Origin: Cyclobacterium amurskyense
GTDB taxonomy: Bacteria > Bacteroidota > Bacteroidia > Cytophagales > Cyclobacteriaceae
DNA length: 64,000 nt
Reading direction: 5' to 3'
Assembly (NCBI RefSeq): GCF_001050135.1
Contig: NZ_CP012040.1
Location: 4,295,001 to 4,359,000 of the forward strand
Shown here: positions 34,397-43,603 of the stretch, piece by piece
Position numbering within the stretch: the stretch's first letter is position 1
Layout: each line of letters begins with the position of its first letter
Notes under the pieces: model-generated
The model's database searches: none
The model's input: only the letters and a program-made list of their open reading frames with translations
Told to the model about the DNA's origin: nothing
Made by a program: the position numbers and the translations under genes

Positions 34397-35206
34397 TTAC
34401 TCTTTTTCCAAAGCCCAATGAATACTATTGACCAGCAATTGAATAAAGGGTGCTTGTTTGAAATCCGTAGGATAGCCCAATGAGGTGTAAAAAACCTTTC
34501 CACCATAAGCTGTGGTTCTTGTCCATGCAATGGGTTCGATGTCGGATTTTCCTCTTGGCTTACCATTGAGTAAAATTACCGCATTTGGGTCAATGATTGG
34601 CTTTACTTTATATACCTGACCCTTGCTCTTCCAGTTTTTTAAGTCTATGTCGGCTAGAATTGGATGGCCTTCTGTATTGGGGAAAGCAGTCACAATTGTC
34701 CCTAATTTCTCAGGGAAATAACCATTGTTTTCACAACCCAATATGTCCGGTACAAAACCCCACCAACCCTCGAAACCGGGTTCCACTTCATCTCTAACCG
34801 AAAACCCGTGATTGGCTGTTCGCAAACCCACCATTGGTTTGCCTGACCTCAGATAATTTTTGAGGCTTGTCATTTGGTCAAAAGGCAGGGCTAATCTTCT
34901 ACAAAAGACAACCAATAGGTCCGCCTCTTCTAGTATCTCAAGATTAGGAAAGCGGTAGGCGCCATGTGTGCCCTCACCTTTGAGCACTGTAATTTTTAAG
35001 TCTTCATATTTTTCATCCAGCATCTCCGCAAAAGGAGGAACCGTAAGGTGGGCTTCATAGTTTAAAGGATCCTCACTGATTAGAAACACCACATGCTTTG
35101 ATTCCTTAGGTTCATTGAAAGGAAAGGTTGTTGCAAACATTGCTTTAGGTAAGCCTAGAGCACAACAAATTAAAAGCGCGACCAAAAGGTATTTGTGATT
35201 TTTCAT
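34397..35206 (-). CDS. ThuA-like domain protein, secreted
   Basis: 269 aa with a signal peptide (LLVALLICCALGLPKAMFA). The ThuA/glutamine-amidotransferase-like fold is indicated by HVVFLISEDPLNYEAHLTVP, LEEADLLVVFCRRLALPFDQ, LRSGKPMVGLRTANHGF and YGGKVFYTSLGYPTDFKQ followed by LLVNSIHWAL. ThuA proteins were first linked to trehalose use. Many secreted Bacteroidota and Planctomycetota forms occur in sugar-degradation loci with unproven reactions. It is the first gene of the pair with the kelch protein. Confidence 0.85.
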   Translation of the reverse strand: MKNHKYLLVALLICCALGLPKAMFATTFPFNEPKESKHVVFLISEDPLNYEAHLTVPPFAEMLDEKYEDLKITVLKGEGTHGAYRFPNLEILEEADLLVVFCRRLALPFDQMTSLKNYLRSGKPMVGLRTANHGFSVRDEVEPGFEGWWGFVPDILGCENNGYFPEKLGTIVTAFPNTEGHPILADIDLKNWKSKGQVYKVKPIIDPNAVILLNGKPRGKSDIEPIAWTRTTAYGGKVFYTSLGYPTDFKQAPFIQLLVNSIHWALEKE

Positions 35207-35433
35207 TAGTTGGGTATATAGGTAAGAGAAAGCGTGTTTGAATTTAAAATAGTGAAATAGACAAATTTAAATTTTGCACGGTTACGTTACCTAAATATGG
35301 TTTAAATTTTTTAAGTATTGAAATATTATCTTATAAAATATGGAGTAAGTAATGGATTTAAACGGAGCCTAAGGGAGTTGAAGGGGTAAGAGTCAACCTT
35401 TCAAGGCAGAATAAAATACAAATAATGGCATAA
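35207..35433. other. upstream spacer of the ThuA-like gene
   Basis: AT-rich DNA that must contain the - strand promoter for 35206. No boxes identified. It runs directly into the tandem repeat block. Confidence 0.4.
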
Positions 35434-37142
35434 CATGTTTTTTCCAATTATGGTAACTTTTAAACTATGCTATCGCAAGAAGCGCGGGGGCATGCCAGAG
35501 AATGAGGCGGAGTCGGACCATGCGGGGAGGAGTTTTCTGCTGGCTTGATTTTTCTTTGCTTCGTTTCTTTTCATTTAAGCCTGCCCTGATGAGAGGCAAG
35601 TCAGGGCCTGTCCTGATCCGAGGCAAGTCAGGGCCTGTCCTGAAACGAAGTAACTCTGGGCCGGCCCTGATGCAAGGCAACTCAGGGGAAAAGAAATGAA
35701 GAGGTTAAAAGATTCTTTGCTGAGGAAAATTAAAATTTTAACCTCTTTAATGGGCTAAGCCAAATGCCAGATCATCACCTCACTCCCCACCCTAAGGCTT
35801 CAGCTTCGCTCATCCACCGGGTTAAATTGTGGTTATTTACTTTGATACGTCTAACATACCTTCTTTCTTACAATGGGACTGCCTGTATTTCTTCTAAATT
35901 TCAAACGAAGCCTACTGGACAGGAGAAAATGCCAATAATGGCATACCATGTTTTTTCCAATTATGGTAACTTTTACACTATGCTATCGCAAGAAGCGCGA
36001 GGGCATGCCAGAGAACGAGGCAGCGTTGGGCCATGCAGGGAGGAGTTTTCTGCTGGCTTGATTTTTCTTTGCTTCGTTTCTTTTCATCTAAGGAAAAGAA
36101 ATGAAGAGGTCAAAAGATTCTTTGCTGAGGAAAATTAAAATTTTAACCTCTCTAATGGGCTAGGCCTAATACTGTATCATCAAATCACCCTAAGGCTTCA
36201 GCTTCGCTCAGCCTCCAGTTTGAATTGTGGCTATTTACTTTAATGCGTCTAACACACCTACTTCCTTGCAATGGGATTGCCTCTATTTCTTTCAAGCACA
36301 ACCTACAAGTCAGGAGAAAATGCCAATAATACCCTAGCATGTTTTTTCCAATTATGGTAACTTTTACACTATGCTATCGCAAGAAGCGCGGGGGCATGCC
36401 AGAGAATGAGGCGGAGTCGGACCATGCGGGGAGGAGTTTTCTGCTGGCTTGATTTTTCTTTGCTTCGTTTCTTTTCATTTAAGCCTGCCCTGATGAGAGG
36501 CAAGTCAGGGCCTGCCCTGATGCGAGGCAAGTCAGGGCCTGTCCTGATCCGAGGCAAGTCAGGGCCTGTCCTGAAACGAAGTAACTCTGGGCCGGCCCTG
36601 ATGCAAGGCAACTCAGGGGAAAAGAAATGAAGAGGTTAAAAGATTCTTTGCTGAGGAAAATTAAAATTTTAACCTCTTTAATGAGCTAAGCCAAATGCCC
36701 TACCTTCAAACCACCCTAAGTCTTCGGTTCCGCTCAGCCACCGGGTTAAATTGTGGTTATTTACTTTGATACGTCTAACATACCTTCTTTCTTACAATGG
36801 GATTGCCTCTATTTCTTTCAAGCACAACCTACAAGTCAGGAGAAAATGCCAATAATACCCTAGCATGTTTTTTCCAATTATGGTATCTTTTACACTATAC
36901 TATCGCAAGAAGCGCGGGGGCATGCCAGAGAACGAGGCGGCGTTGGGCCATGCGGGGAGGAGTTTTCTGCTGGCTTGATTTTTCTTTGCTTCGTTTCTTT
37001 TCATCTAAGGAAAAGAAATGAAGAGGTAAAAAATATCTTTGCAGCAGAGAATTAAAATTTTAACCTCTCAATTAAGCTAAACCAAATACCAGATCATCAC
37101 GTCACTCCCCACCCAAAGGCTTCGGCTCCGATCAGCCACCTG
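35434..37142 (+). repeat. four tandem macro-repeats (0.28-0.53 kb) with internal 27-bp arrays
   Basis: Units start at catgttttttccaattatgg (35434, 35947, 36338, 36864), so unit lengths are 513, 391 and 526 bp, with the last one truncated. Each holds tgctatcgcaagaagcgc, a GC-rich part (gaggagttttctgctggctt), ctttgcttcgtttcttttca and attaaaattttaacctct. Units 1 and 3 carry 27-bp arrays (35586-35688: three units plus 22 bp; 36490-36619: four units plus 22 bp). Units 2 and 4 have none at that point. Small ORFs across the block come from the 27-bp (9-codon) periodicity and are not genes. Confidence 0.85.
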
Positions 37143-37289
37143 GAAAGGGGGAATTTCCTTCATTTAATATTTGCGATTAAGGTGAGAAATCCCTCCCGAC
37201 TTAGGCCGGGACAAGCTCTTTGCCCCCCTTTTTGAAAGGGGATTTTGATCCGTTCGGGTATAACGTACTAACCTACGAAGCCCCAATTC
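37143..37289. repeat. spacer with GGGGGAATTT/CCCCCTTT-type inverted element
   Basis: Contains gaaagggggaatttcc and, further on, gcccccctttttgaaaggggattttg, partly complementary arms typical of short palindromic intergenic elements. It adjoins the end of the LEA-2 gene and could serve as its terminator. Confidence 0.4.
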
Positions 37290-38702
37290 CTATTTATAAT
37301 CCAAACTCATGTTCTTCAGATCATACCCAATATAAAGTGGCCCATAGCCAAAATCATAAGACATGATACCGCCAAGGTTGGGCTCAAACTGATTTTTCAT
37401 AAACAGACTGTAAATGCCTTGATTAAATGCCTTCATGTCAAAAGTAAACACCACATACAAAGTTTGTTCGTTATTTGCTTCAATTGAAGTTTGCTGGGAG
37501 GGAACTTCTCCCAACTTTATTTCTCCCATGTCTTTTGGCTTTATATACATGGTAAAAGGATGCCCTCCTGGCATTATTACACTGGAACGGAAAATGGGTA
37601 TGCTTACAGGAAAGGCATTTTGGTTTTTAAATGTAAAAGGAACAAGGATTTCAAAGCCTCTGGTCTGTGGTCCGGGTAGCTGATCAGGAAATACGGTATA
37701 CTTTAGCTGATTATAGGATGCTTGAAAACTGTCCCATTTTTCTGAAGCATCAGGGAAACCTGCAGGATCCAAGAAATTGTCTACAAAGTAATCCGTTGCT
37801 TTAAAGCTGTTGGTCCTGTACATTATATTTTTTATCTCTACCCATTTATTGTTGATATTGGGGTCAAAGGGACTGAGTAAATTCAATACATGGTCTTCAA
37901 TTTTCACATTAACGGTTCTGTCCCACTGAGTAAAGGTTGGAGCAGGAACAGGGATGGTTAGGCTGGTGACAGCATCAATAAATGGGTTTTTTAGCCCATT
38001 CAGTTCTCCATTAATTAATAAATCGCCAAATGGTATCAGGGCTGTTTTGATGGCATTGGGATTGATCAGATTGCTTCCTTCACCTAGAAGTCGGATCTCA
38101 ATGGGTTGGTTTGACTTGCTGATCAGGGGGGGAGCAGGGATTTTTACCTGTGTGCTGTGCTCATAGGAAAAGTCAAACTTTCCGATTTTTTTTTGAAGCA
38201 TTTTACCCACATATGGCTTTAGTTCCGAAGACTCCAAATCAAAATCGTCACTAAGGGCAAGCTGAAAATCAGGGAGCATACTGCTATAATCTGTGAGGTC
38301 AAGAGAAATGGCAGTTTTAAATGCGAGGTTGTTGTTTTTCCCTATCAATTGCTTTAGTTGGTTTGAGTTTAGTGAAAAAGTGTACCTGAGCAAGGAGTTG
38401 GATTTTGCAGGTATAAGCACTTCTGCATGGCTTTGGGCCAAACCAATATCTTTACCATCTACAAATATTCCCATAACATGATCAGGTATAGGAAGGTCCT
38501 TTTTATAGGGGTTGCTGATTTCATAAACCAGATCAAAGTTTACAGAAAAATCAGTTAGTGTGGCTTGACTAAATTTCACTTCAAAGGATTTTTGCTTGGC
38601 TCTTGGCAACATGTCTTCCAAGACCATTAAGTTGGTGCTACAGCTAACCAAAAGGCAGAGGCCAATACAATAGCTGAGTTGAATCAGTAAATTGTTTTTC
38701 AT
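37290..38702 (-). CDS. LEA-2/WHy-domain lipoprotein
   Basis: 470 aa with lipobox CLLVSCSTN. The N-terminal domain (~35-150) is LEA type 2-like: SVNFDLVYEISNPYKKDLPI, GIFVDGKDIGLAQSHAEVLI and SNSLLRYTFSLNSNQL. A second, related beta-domain appears later (QTRGFEILVPFTFKNQNAFP). Such periplasmic lipoproteins are widespread in Bacteroidota with unknown function, possibly protective or structural. Monocistronic on the - strand. Confidence 0.78.
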   Translation of the reverse strand: MKNNLLIQLSYCIGLCLLVSCSTNLMVLEDMLPRAKQKSFEVKFSQATLTDFSVNFDLVYEISNPYKKDLPIPDHVMGIFVDGKDIGLAQSHAEVLIPAKSNSLLRYTFSLNSNQLKQLIGKNNNLAFKTAISLDLTDYSSMLPDFQLALSDDFDLESSELKPYVGKMLQKKIGKFDFSYEHSTQVKIPAPPLISKSNQPIEIRLLGEGSNLINPNAIKTALIPFGDLLINGELNGLKNPFIDAVTSLTIPVPAPTFTQWDRTVNVKIEDHVLNLLSPFDPNINNKWVEIKNIMYRTNSFKATDYFVDNFLDPAGFPDASEKWDSFQASYNQLKYTVFPDQLPGPQTRGFEILVPFTFKNQNAFPVSIPIFRSSVIMPGGHPFTMYIKPKDMGEIKLGEVPSQQTSIEANNEQTLYVVFTFDMKAFNQGIYSLFMKNQFEPNLGGIMSYDFGYGPLYIGYDLKNMSLDYK

Positions 38703-39156
38703 GTGGTAGAGGGTTTTATTGCTTTAATTTACGATCAATCAAAATTAAATTGAATATTTATTACTAATAATAAGTTATAGTGATTGATTTTTTTTGCTTT
38801 TCATAACAAAGTGTTGAATACTTTTACATTAATATGATCAATTAATATGGTATAGGTTAAGTTTAAATGCACCTTTTTATAATTTATTATTTAAACTTTT
38901 TAAGGGATTTAGAGCGATAAAGCAACTTATTTTCCCGAAGGATAAACTTACAACTGGGGCAGTTGAATAACTTTAGACAAAATGAAAAGGAATTGACTAA
39001 AAATAGATGCTACTTTTTCAAAATTGTCAAAAATCCTATGACTTTGGTTTGTGTTGGATTATATTGAAACTTATTTAACAAATTTTTATAGACCACAGGA
39101 AATAGCAACAGCCTACAAAAATAAATAATTGACCCCAAATTAGCTTTTATACAAAT
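38703..39156. other. divergent promoter region
   Basis: 454 bp between the divergent LEA-2 and PhoD-like genes, AT-rich, with no ORF or strong repeat. Promoters for both genes must lie here. I cannot assign Bacteroidota -33/-7 boxes with confidence. Confidence 0.4.
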
Positions 39157-41766
39157 ATGAAAAGAAGAAAAGCCATCAAATCAATCGCCTTAGGAACAGT
39201 AGGTTCATCATTGGTCCTTACTGAAAATTGGGCCGGAACAAGGGCCCTAAAATCCTTTAAAAAAGGGAGTCCGCTTAAAAGCAATTGGCAAAATTGGCCG
39301 GACATGGCTTGGGTAGGTCCTGAATACTGGGGAAATCGCCTGCAAGATTGGGAGTTGAGAGATGGAAAAGCGGTTTGCAACCTCAGCGCCAAGAACCGTA
39401 CACTCCATAGCCTCACCCATCAGTTAAGCCCTAAAAACGACTCATTCAAGGCTGAAGTAAAGGTAAACTGGCTCAATGAAGATAATATTGGGAACCCAGC
39501 CTCCTATGTAGGCATGCGAATTGGTGCCAAAGGAAAATTTGAGGATTATCGGTCTGCTGCAGTTTTCGGCAAAGGCCTTGATGCTGGCATCAATGGTGGG
39601 GGTAATTTATTTATTGGTAACCAAATGGGTTCTGAGAAATTGCCTTTGGATAAAGAAATTATCTTGGTGGTGAAAGGAGAGCGTGGGGATTTGATTTTAG
39701 AAGCTTTTGCTTCTGAAAGCAAACAGCTCTTGGGGGTATTGAAAATTGAAAATTATAAGGGTGACCTAGGAGGAAATATTGCGCTGGTATCCCATTTTCC
39801 GGAAGAGGAGCTATTCCAAGACTCAGTCGCTTTTTCAGATTGGACTGTAACAGGGGAGAAGGTATTGGCAGAAGAAAATCAAATTTTTGGACCAGTGTGT
39901 TTTGCCCATTATACCTTGCATGATGGAGTATTAAAATTAGCTGCGCAACTGGCGCCTATTGAAAAAATAACGGGCAATAAAATCAGCCTGCAACTAAAAA
40001 AGGGTGCGGCTTGGAACACTGTGCAGGAAGCAGCTATTGATAAATTGGGAAGAGTTGTCCACTTCCGACTAGAAGACTGGGCAGAGGAACGTAAAGTTCC
40101 TTACCGAGTGAAAGTAGACTTACCCTTAAAAAGTGGGGTAGAAAGCCATTTTTATTCAGGGACTATCGCTGAAGAGCCGGTCAATCAGGATCAGGTAAAA
40201 CTGGCGGTCTTTAGTTGCAATGCAGATTATGGATTCCCGGACAATGAAGTTAGCCTACATTCTCTTAAACATACCCCGGATATGGCGGTGTTTTTAGGGG
40301 ATCAATTTTATGAAAGTACCGGTGGATTTGGTATTCAAACTTCACCATTGGAAAAATCAAGCCTGGATTATCTTCGCAAATGGTACATGTTTGGCTGGTC
40401 TTATAGGGAAATATTTAGACATATACCTTCGGCTTTTATTCCGGATGACCATGATGTTTACCATGGCAATGTTTGGGGAGAAGCAGGAAAAGTGGCACCC
40501 ACAGATGAAGGATGGACCTATGTCGCCCAAGATCAGGGAGGTTATAAAATGCCAGCAGAGTGGGTAAATATGGTGCAGTTGACACAGACCGGCCACCTGC
40601 CGGACGCCTTTGATCCAACACCTGTAAAGCAGGGGATTGGTACTTACTATACCGATTGGGTATATGGAGGAGTTAGTTTTGCCATACTTGAAGACAGAAA
40701 ATTTAAATCCGCTCCAAAAAATGTATTGCCTGAAGAAGCGAAGGTTACCAATGGCTTTATTCAAAACAGGGAATTTGACATCAAAAAATACTATGACATT
40801 GAGGCAGACTTGCTAGGTGAACGTCAATTGAAATTTTTGAAGCATTGGTCTACTGACTGGAGCAAGGGGGCAGAAATGAAGGCAGTTTTGTCTCAAACCA
40901 ACTTTTGTACCGTAGCGACCCTCCCGGAGGGTAGTATAATCGACAGTATTGTGCCAAAATTACCCATTCCTGAATTGGGAGAATATGTGCCTGGAGATGC
41001 GCCTACTTCTGACATGGATTCCAACGGTTGGCCACAGAAAGGGAGAGATGAAGCCATAAAAATTATTAGAAAGGCTTTTGCCTTGCATATTGCCGGAGAC
41101 CAACATTTGGCCTCGGTTGTGCAATATGGGGTAGATGAATTCAAAGATTCCGGCTATGCTTTTGCCGGGCCTGCATTGAATAATTTATTTCCTAGGCGCT
41201 GGTGGCCACCGGTACCTGAAAATCATGAACCTTTACCAGGAAAGCCAAAGTATACTGGGAATTTTAATGATGGATTTGGAAATAAAATGACCGTGCATGC
41301 GGTGGCAAATCCACGAAAAACAGGAGTTGAACCTGCATTAATTCATGACCGTTCTACCGGCTATGGAATTGTCACTTTTGATAAGAAAGGTAAGCAAATG
41401 ACCATGGAATGTTGGCCTAGATACGTCGATCCAAAATCCAACCCAAACGGGCAATATGAAGGTTGGCCGATAACGGTTTCTCAAAAGGAAAATTATGCAA
41501 GAAATGCCAAAGGAACGCTTCCTCCTTTGGATTTAAGCAATTGTAACAAACCGATTGTAGAAGTATTTGAAGCACAATCAGGGGAATTGGTTTATTCACT
41601 TAGGGTCAATGATAAGGTTTTCCGGCCGAAAGTTTTCAGGGAGGGAAATTACTTCGTGAAAGTTACAGACGATAAGTTAGGAAAAAGCATGGTGTTTAAT
41701 GCGTTGAATACCTTTTCTGATCAATTGCCAACCCTTAAAGTTGATTTTGATGCCGATATGGTATAA
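39157..41766 (+). CDS. PhoD-like metallophosphatase, exported
   Basis: 869 aa. The N-terminus (MKRRKAIKSIALGTVGSSLV) resembles a Tat-type signal with a basic n-region, although the RR is not a full consensus. Residues ~30-330 are beta-rich (LamG/Fn3-like). The phosphatase part has LAVFSCNADYGFPDNE (~348), DMAVFLGDQFYES, FIPDDHDVYHGNVWGE (~428) and LHIAGDQHLASVVQYGV (~645), the metal-ligand blocks of the PhoD group. These enzymes cleave phosphodiesters or monoesters outside the cytoplasm. The large N-terminal extension and neighbouring sulfatase suggest action on a glycan or its substituents, by inference only. Confidence 0.83.
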   Translation: MKRRKAIKSIALGTVGSSLVLTENWAGTRALKSFKKGSPLKSNWQNWPDMAWVGPEYWGNRLQDWELRDGKAVCNLSAKNRTLHSLTHQLSPKNDSFKAEVKVNWLNEDNIGNPASYVGMRIGAKGKFEDYRSAAVFGKGLDAGINGGGNLFIGNQMGSEKLPLDKEIILVVKGERGDLILEAFASESKQLLGVLKIENYKGDLGGNIALVSHFPEEELFQDSVAFSDWTVTGEKVLAEENQIFGPVCFAHYTLHDGVLKLAAQLAPIEKITGNKISLQLKKGAAWNTVQEAAIDKLGRVVHFRLEDWAEERKVPYRVKVDLPLKSGVESHFYSGTIAEEPVNQDQVKLAVFSCNADYGFPDNEVSLHSLKHTPDMAVFLGDQFYESTGGFGIQTSPLEKSSLDYLRKWYMFGWSYREIFRHIPSAFIPDDHDVYHGNVWGEAGKVAPTDEGWTYVAQDQGGYKMPAEWVNMVQLTQTGHLPDAFDPTPVKQGIGTYYTDWVYGGVSFAILEDRKFKSAPKNVLPEEAKVTNGFIQNREFDIKKYYDIEADLLGERQLKFLKHWSTDWSKGAEMKAVLSQTNFCTVATLPEGSIIDSIVPKLPIPELGEYVPGDAPTSDMDSNGWPQKGRDEAIKIIRKAFALHIAGDQHLASVVQYGVDEFKDSGYAFAGPALNNLFPRRWWPPVPENHEPLPGKPKYTGNFNDGFGNKMTVHAVANPRKTGVEPALIHDRSTGYGIVTFDKKGKQMTMECWPRYVDPKSNPNGQYEGWPITVSQKENYARNAKGTLPPLDLSNCNKPIVEVFEAQSGELVYSLRVNDKVFRPKVFREGNYFVKVTDDKLGKSMVFNALNTFSDQLPTLKVDFDADMV

Positions 41767-41833
41767 TACATCCCAAAAAATATGGCCATATTTGAAAGTA
41801 TAATTAAAATTTGCTTAATCACATAAATTAAGA

Positions 41834-43369
41834 ATGAAAAACAGATTACTATTATTACTACCTTTTATTGTTTCCCTATTGCCAGCTTGCCAAAGTCAAG
41901 AAGAGGAAACTGTTCCTCCGAATATTATATACATCCTAGCAGATGATTTGGGATATGGAGATTTGGGATGTTATGGACAAAAAAAAATTGAAACGCCCAA
42001 TATTGATGCTTTGGCAGCTTCAGGGATGATGTTTACGCAACATTATTCAGGTGCACCTGTTTGTGCACCCGCCCGTGCAGTATTGCTCACCGGGCAACAT
42101 TCCGGTCATTCTCAGGTAAGGGGAAATGATGAGTGGGGTAGTAGAGGTGATGTTTGGAATTACCATGCCATGTTGGCAGACTCGACCCTCGAAGGCCAGA
42201 GACCAATAGCCACAGGTACTTATACCCTTGGGCGTATGCTTCAAGAAGCCGGTTATACCACGGCTGTCGTTGGAAAATGGGGTTTAGGGGCTCCACATAC
42301 TGAAGGCATCCCAACCAATCAAGGTTTTGATTATTTCTTTGGCTACAACTGTCAAAGGCAGGCCCATACCCTTTATCCGGTCCATCTTTACGAAAATGAA
42401 CACCGGGTATATTTGAACAATGATACAATCGCTCCGAATAAAAAATTGGCGGAAGGTGCTGATCCCTATAATTTGGAAAATTATGGAGATTATTTTCTTA
42501 CTGACTATGCTCCTGAGCTGATGTTTGATAAGATTACCAACTTTGTGGACGAACAGAGTAGCGAAGAACCTTTCTTTTTATATTGGGCAACCCCAATACC
42601 TCATGTACCTCTTCAAGCCCCTACAAAATGGATAGACCATTATGTGGAAAAGTTTGGTGATGAAGAGCCTTATTTGGGAGAAAATTCTTATTATCCATCG
42701 CGCTACCCAAGGGCCACTTATGCAGCCATGGTTAGTTATATGGATGAGCAAGTAGGGGAACTTGTTGAACAATTAAAAAGTAAGGGACTATATGAAAATA
42801 CATTGATTATTTTCACTTCTGACAATGGTCCTACCTTCAATGGGGGAACAGATTCTCCATGGTTTAATAGTGGGGGAGCGTTTCGAGAAGAAAAAGGTTT
42901 TGGCAAAGGCTTTCTTTATGAAGGTGGTATTCGGGTACCGATGATCGCCTCATGGCCAGGGAAAATCAAAGAAGGATCGGTTAGTGACCATGCATCAGTA
43001 TTCTATGACGTAATGCCCACCTTGGCCGAAGTAGCAGGGAAACCTTTAGAAATAGCCACTGATGGAACCAGTTTTTTCCCAACATTATTGGGGCACGAAC
43101 AGTCTCAACCTGAATTCCTTTATTGGGAATTTCCTTCCTATGGCGGACAGATAGCTGTCAGAATGGGAGACTGGAAAGCCTTAAAATTGGATGTACAAAA
43201 AGGAGGTTCTTCTTGGTTATTGTTTGATTTAAAAAGTGATCCTTTGGAAATGCATGATGTTGCTAAAGAAAATCCCGATATTCTAAAGAAGGTAAATGAA
43301 ATTGTAGAAAGGGAACACACAACCTCACCCAATGAAAGGTGGAGATTTGAGGAATTGGATGGAGTTTAA
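41834..43369 (+). CDS. S1-family sulfatase, lipoprotein, CAPAR site
   Basis: 511 aa with lipobox SLLPACQSQ. The metal-site Asp pair is in IIYILADDLGYGDLGCYG. The active-site motif PVCAPARAVLLTGQ has Cys77 as the residue converted to formylglycine. Further typical blocks are VVGKWGLGAPHTEG and IFTSDNGPTFNGG, and the C-terminal sub-domain (MGDWKALKLDV) is present. It hydrolyses sulfate esters, probably on a polysaccharide, outside the inner membrane. The required formylglycine-generating enzyme is not in the window. It follows the PhoD-like gene by 67 bp. Confidence 0.95.
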   Translation: MKNRLLLLLPFIVSLLPACQSQEEETVPPNIIYILADDLGYGDLGCYGQKKIETPNIDALAASGMMFTQHYSGAPVCAPARAVLLTGQHSGHSQVRGNDEWGSRGDVWNYHAMLADSTLEGQRPIATGTYTLGRMLQEAGYTTAVVGKWGLGAPHTEGIPTNQGFDYFFGYNCQRQAHTLYPVHLYENEHRVYLNNDTIAPNKKLAEGADPYNLENYGDYFLTDYAPELMFDKITNFVDEQSSEEPFFLYWATPIPHVPLQAPTKWIDHYVEKFGDEEPYLGENSYYPSRYPRATYAAMVSYMDEQVGELVEQLKSKGLYENTLIIFTSDNGPTFNGGTDSPWFNSGGAFREEKGFGKGFLYEGGIRVPMIASWPGKIKEGSVSDHASVFYDVMPTLAEVAGKPLEIATDGTSFFPTLLGHEQSQPEFLYWEFPSYGGQIAVRMGDWKALKLDVQKGGSSWLLFDLKSDPLEMHDVAKENPDILKKVNEIVEREHTTSPNERWRFEELDGV

Positions 43370-43603
43370 CTGAAGTTTAGCTTTCAATGTTCTTTTGAGT
43401 TGAAAATAAGATAAAGTCATTATCCGCCTTAAACAAATAAAGTTAATATGGGCAGATAATGGCTATTTATTGGAAGGTAATGGCAATGCTAAACAAAAAT
43501 CCTTATAAATAATGTTGTTTTAAAATACAGCAACAGAATATATGTTTGCAATCTAATTGAGAACCATTAAATTAGAAGTATAATTAATGTAAACCCGGTA
43601 GGA

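Noticed and set aside
35465..36630. ORFs of 65-80 codons on both strands with 9-residue repeats (RGKSGPVLI-type and RTGPDLPRI-type)
   Set aside because: They are forced open by the 27-bp unit length (a multiple of three) in a non-coding minisatellite. They have no start context, and units 2 and 4 of the macro-repeat do not keep them.
35434..37142. Possible CRISPR array
   Set aside because: The 27-bp units are directly adjacent without unique spacers, the larger units are 0.4-0.5 kb, and no cas genes are nearby.
40357..40764. 135-codon antisense ORF inside the PhoD-like gene, and similar ones at 6321-6677 and 19753-20148
   Set aside because: Each lies wholly opposite a well-supported gene and shows no recognisable motif: shadows.
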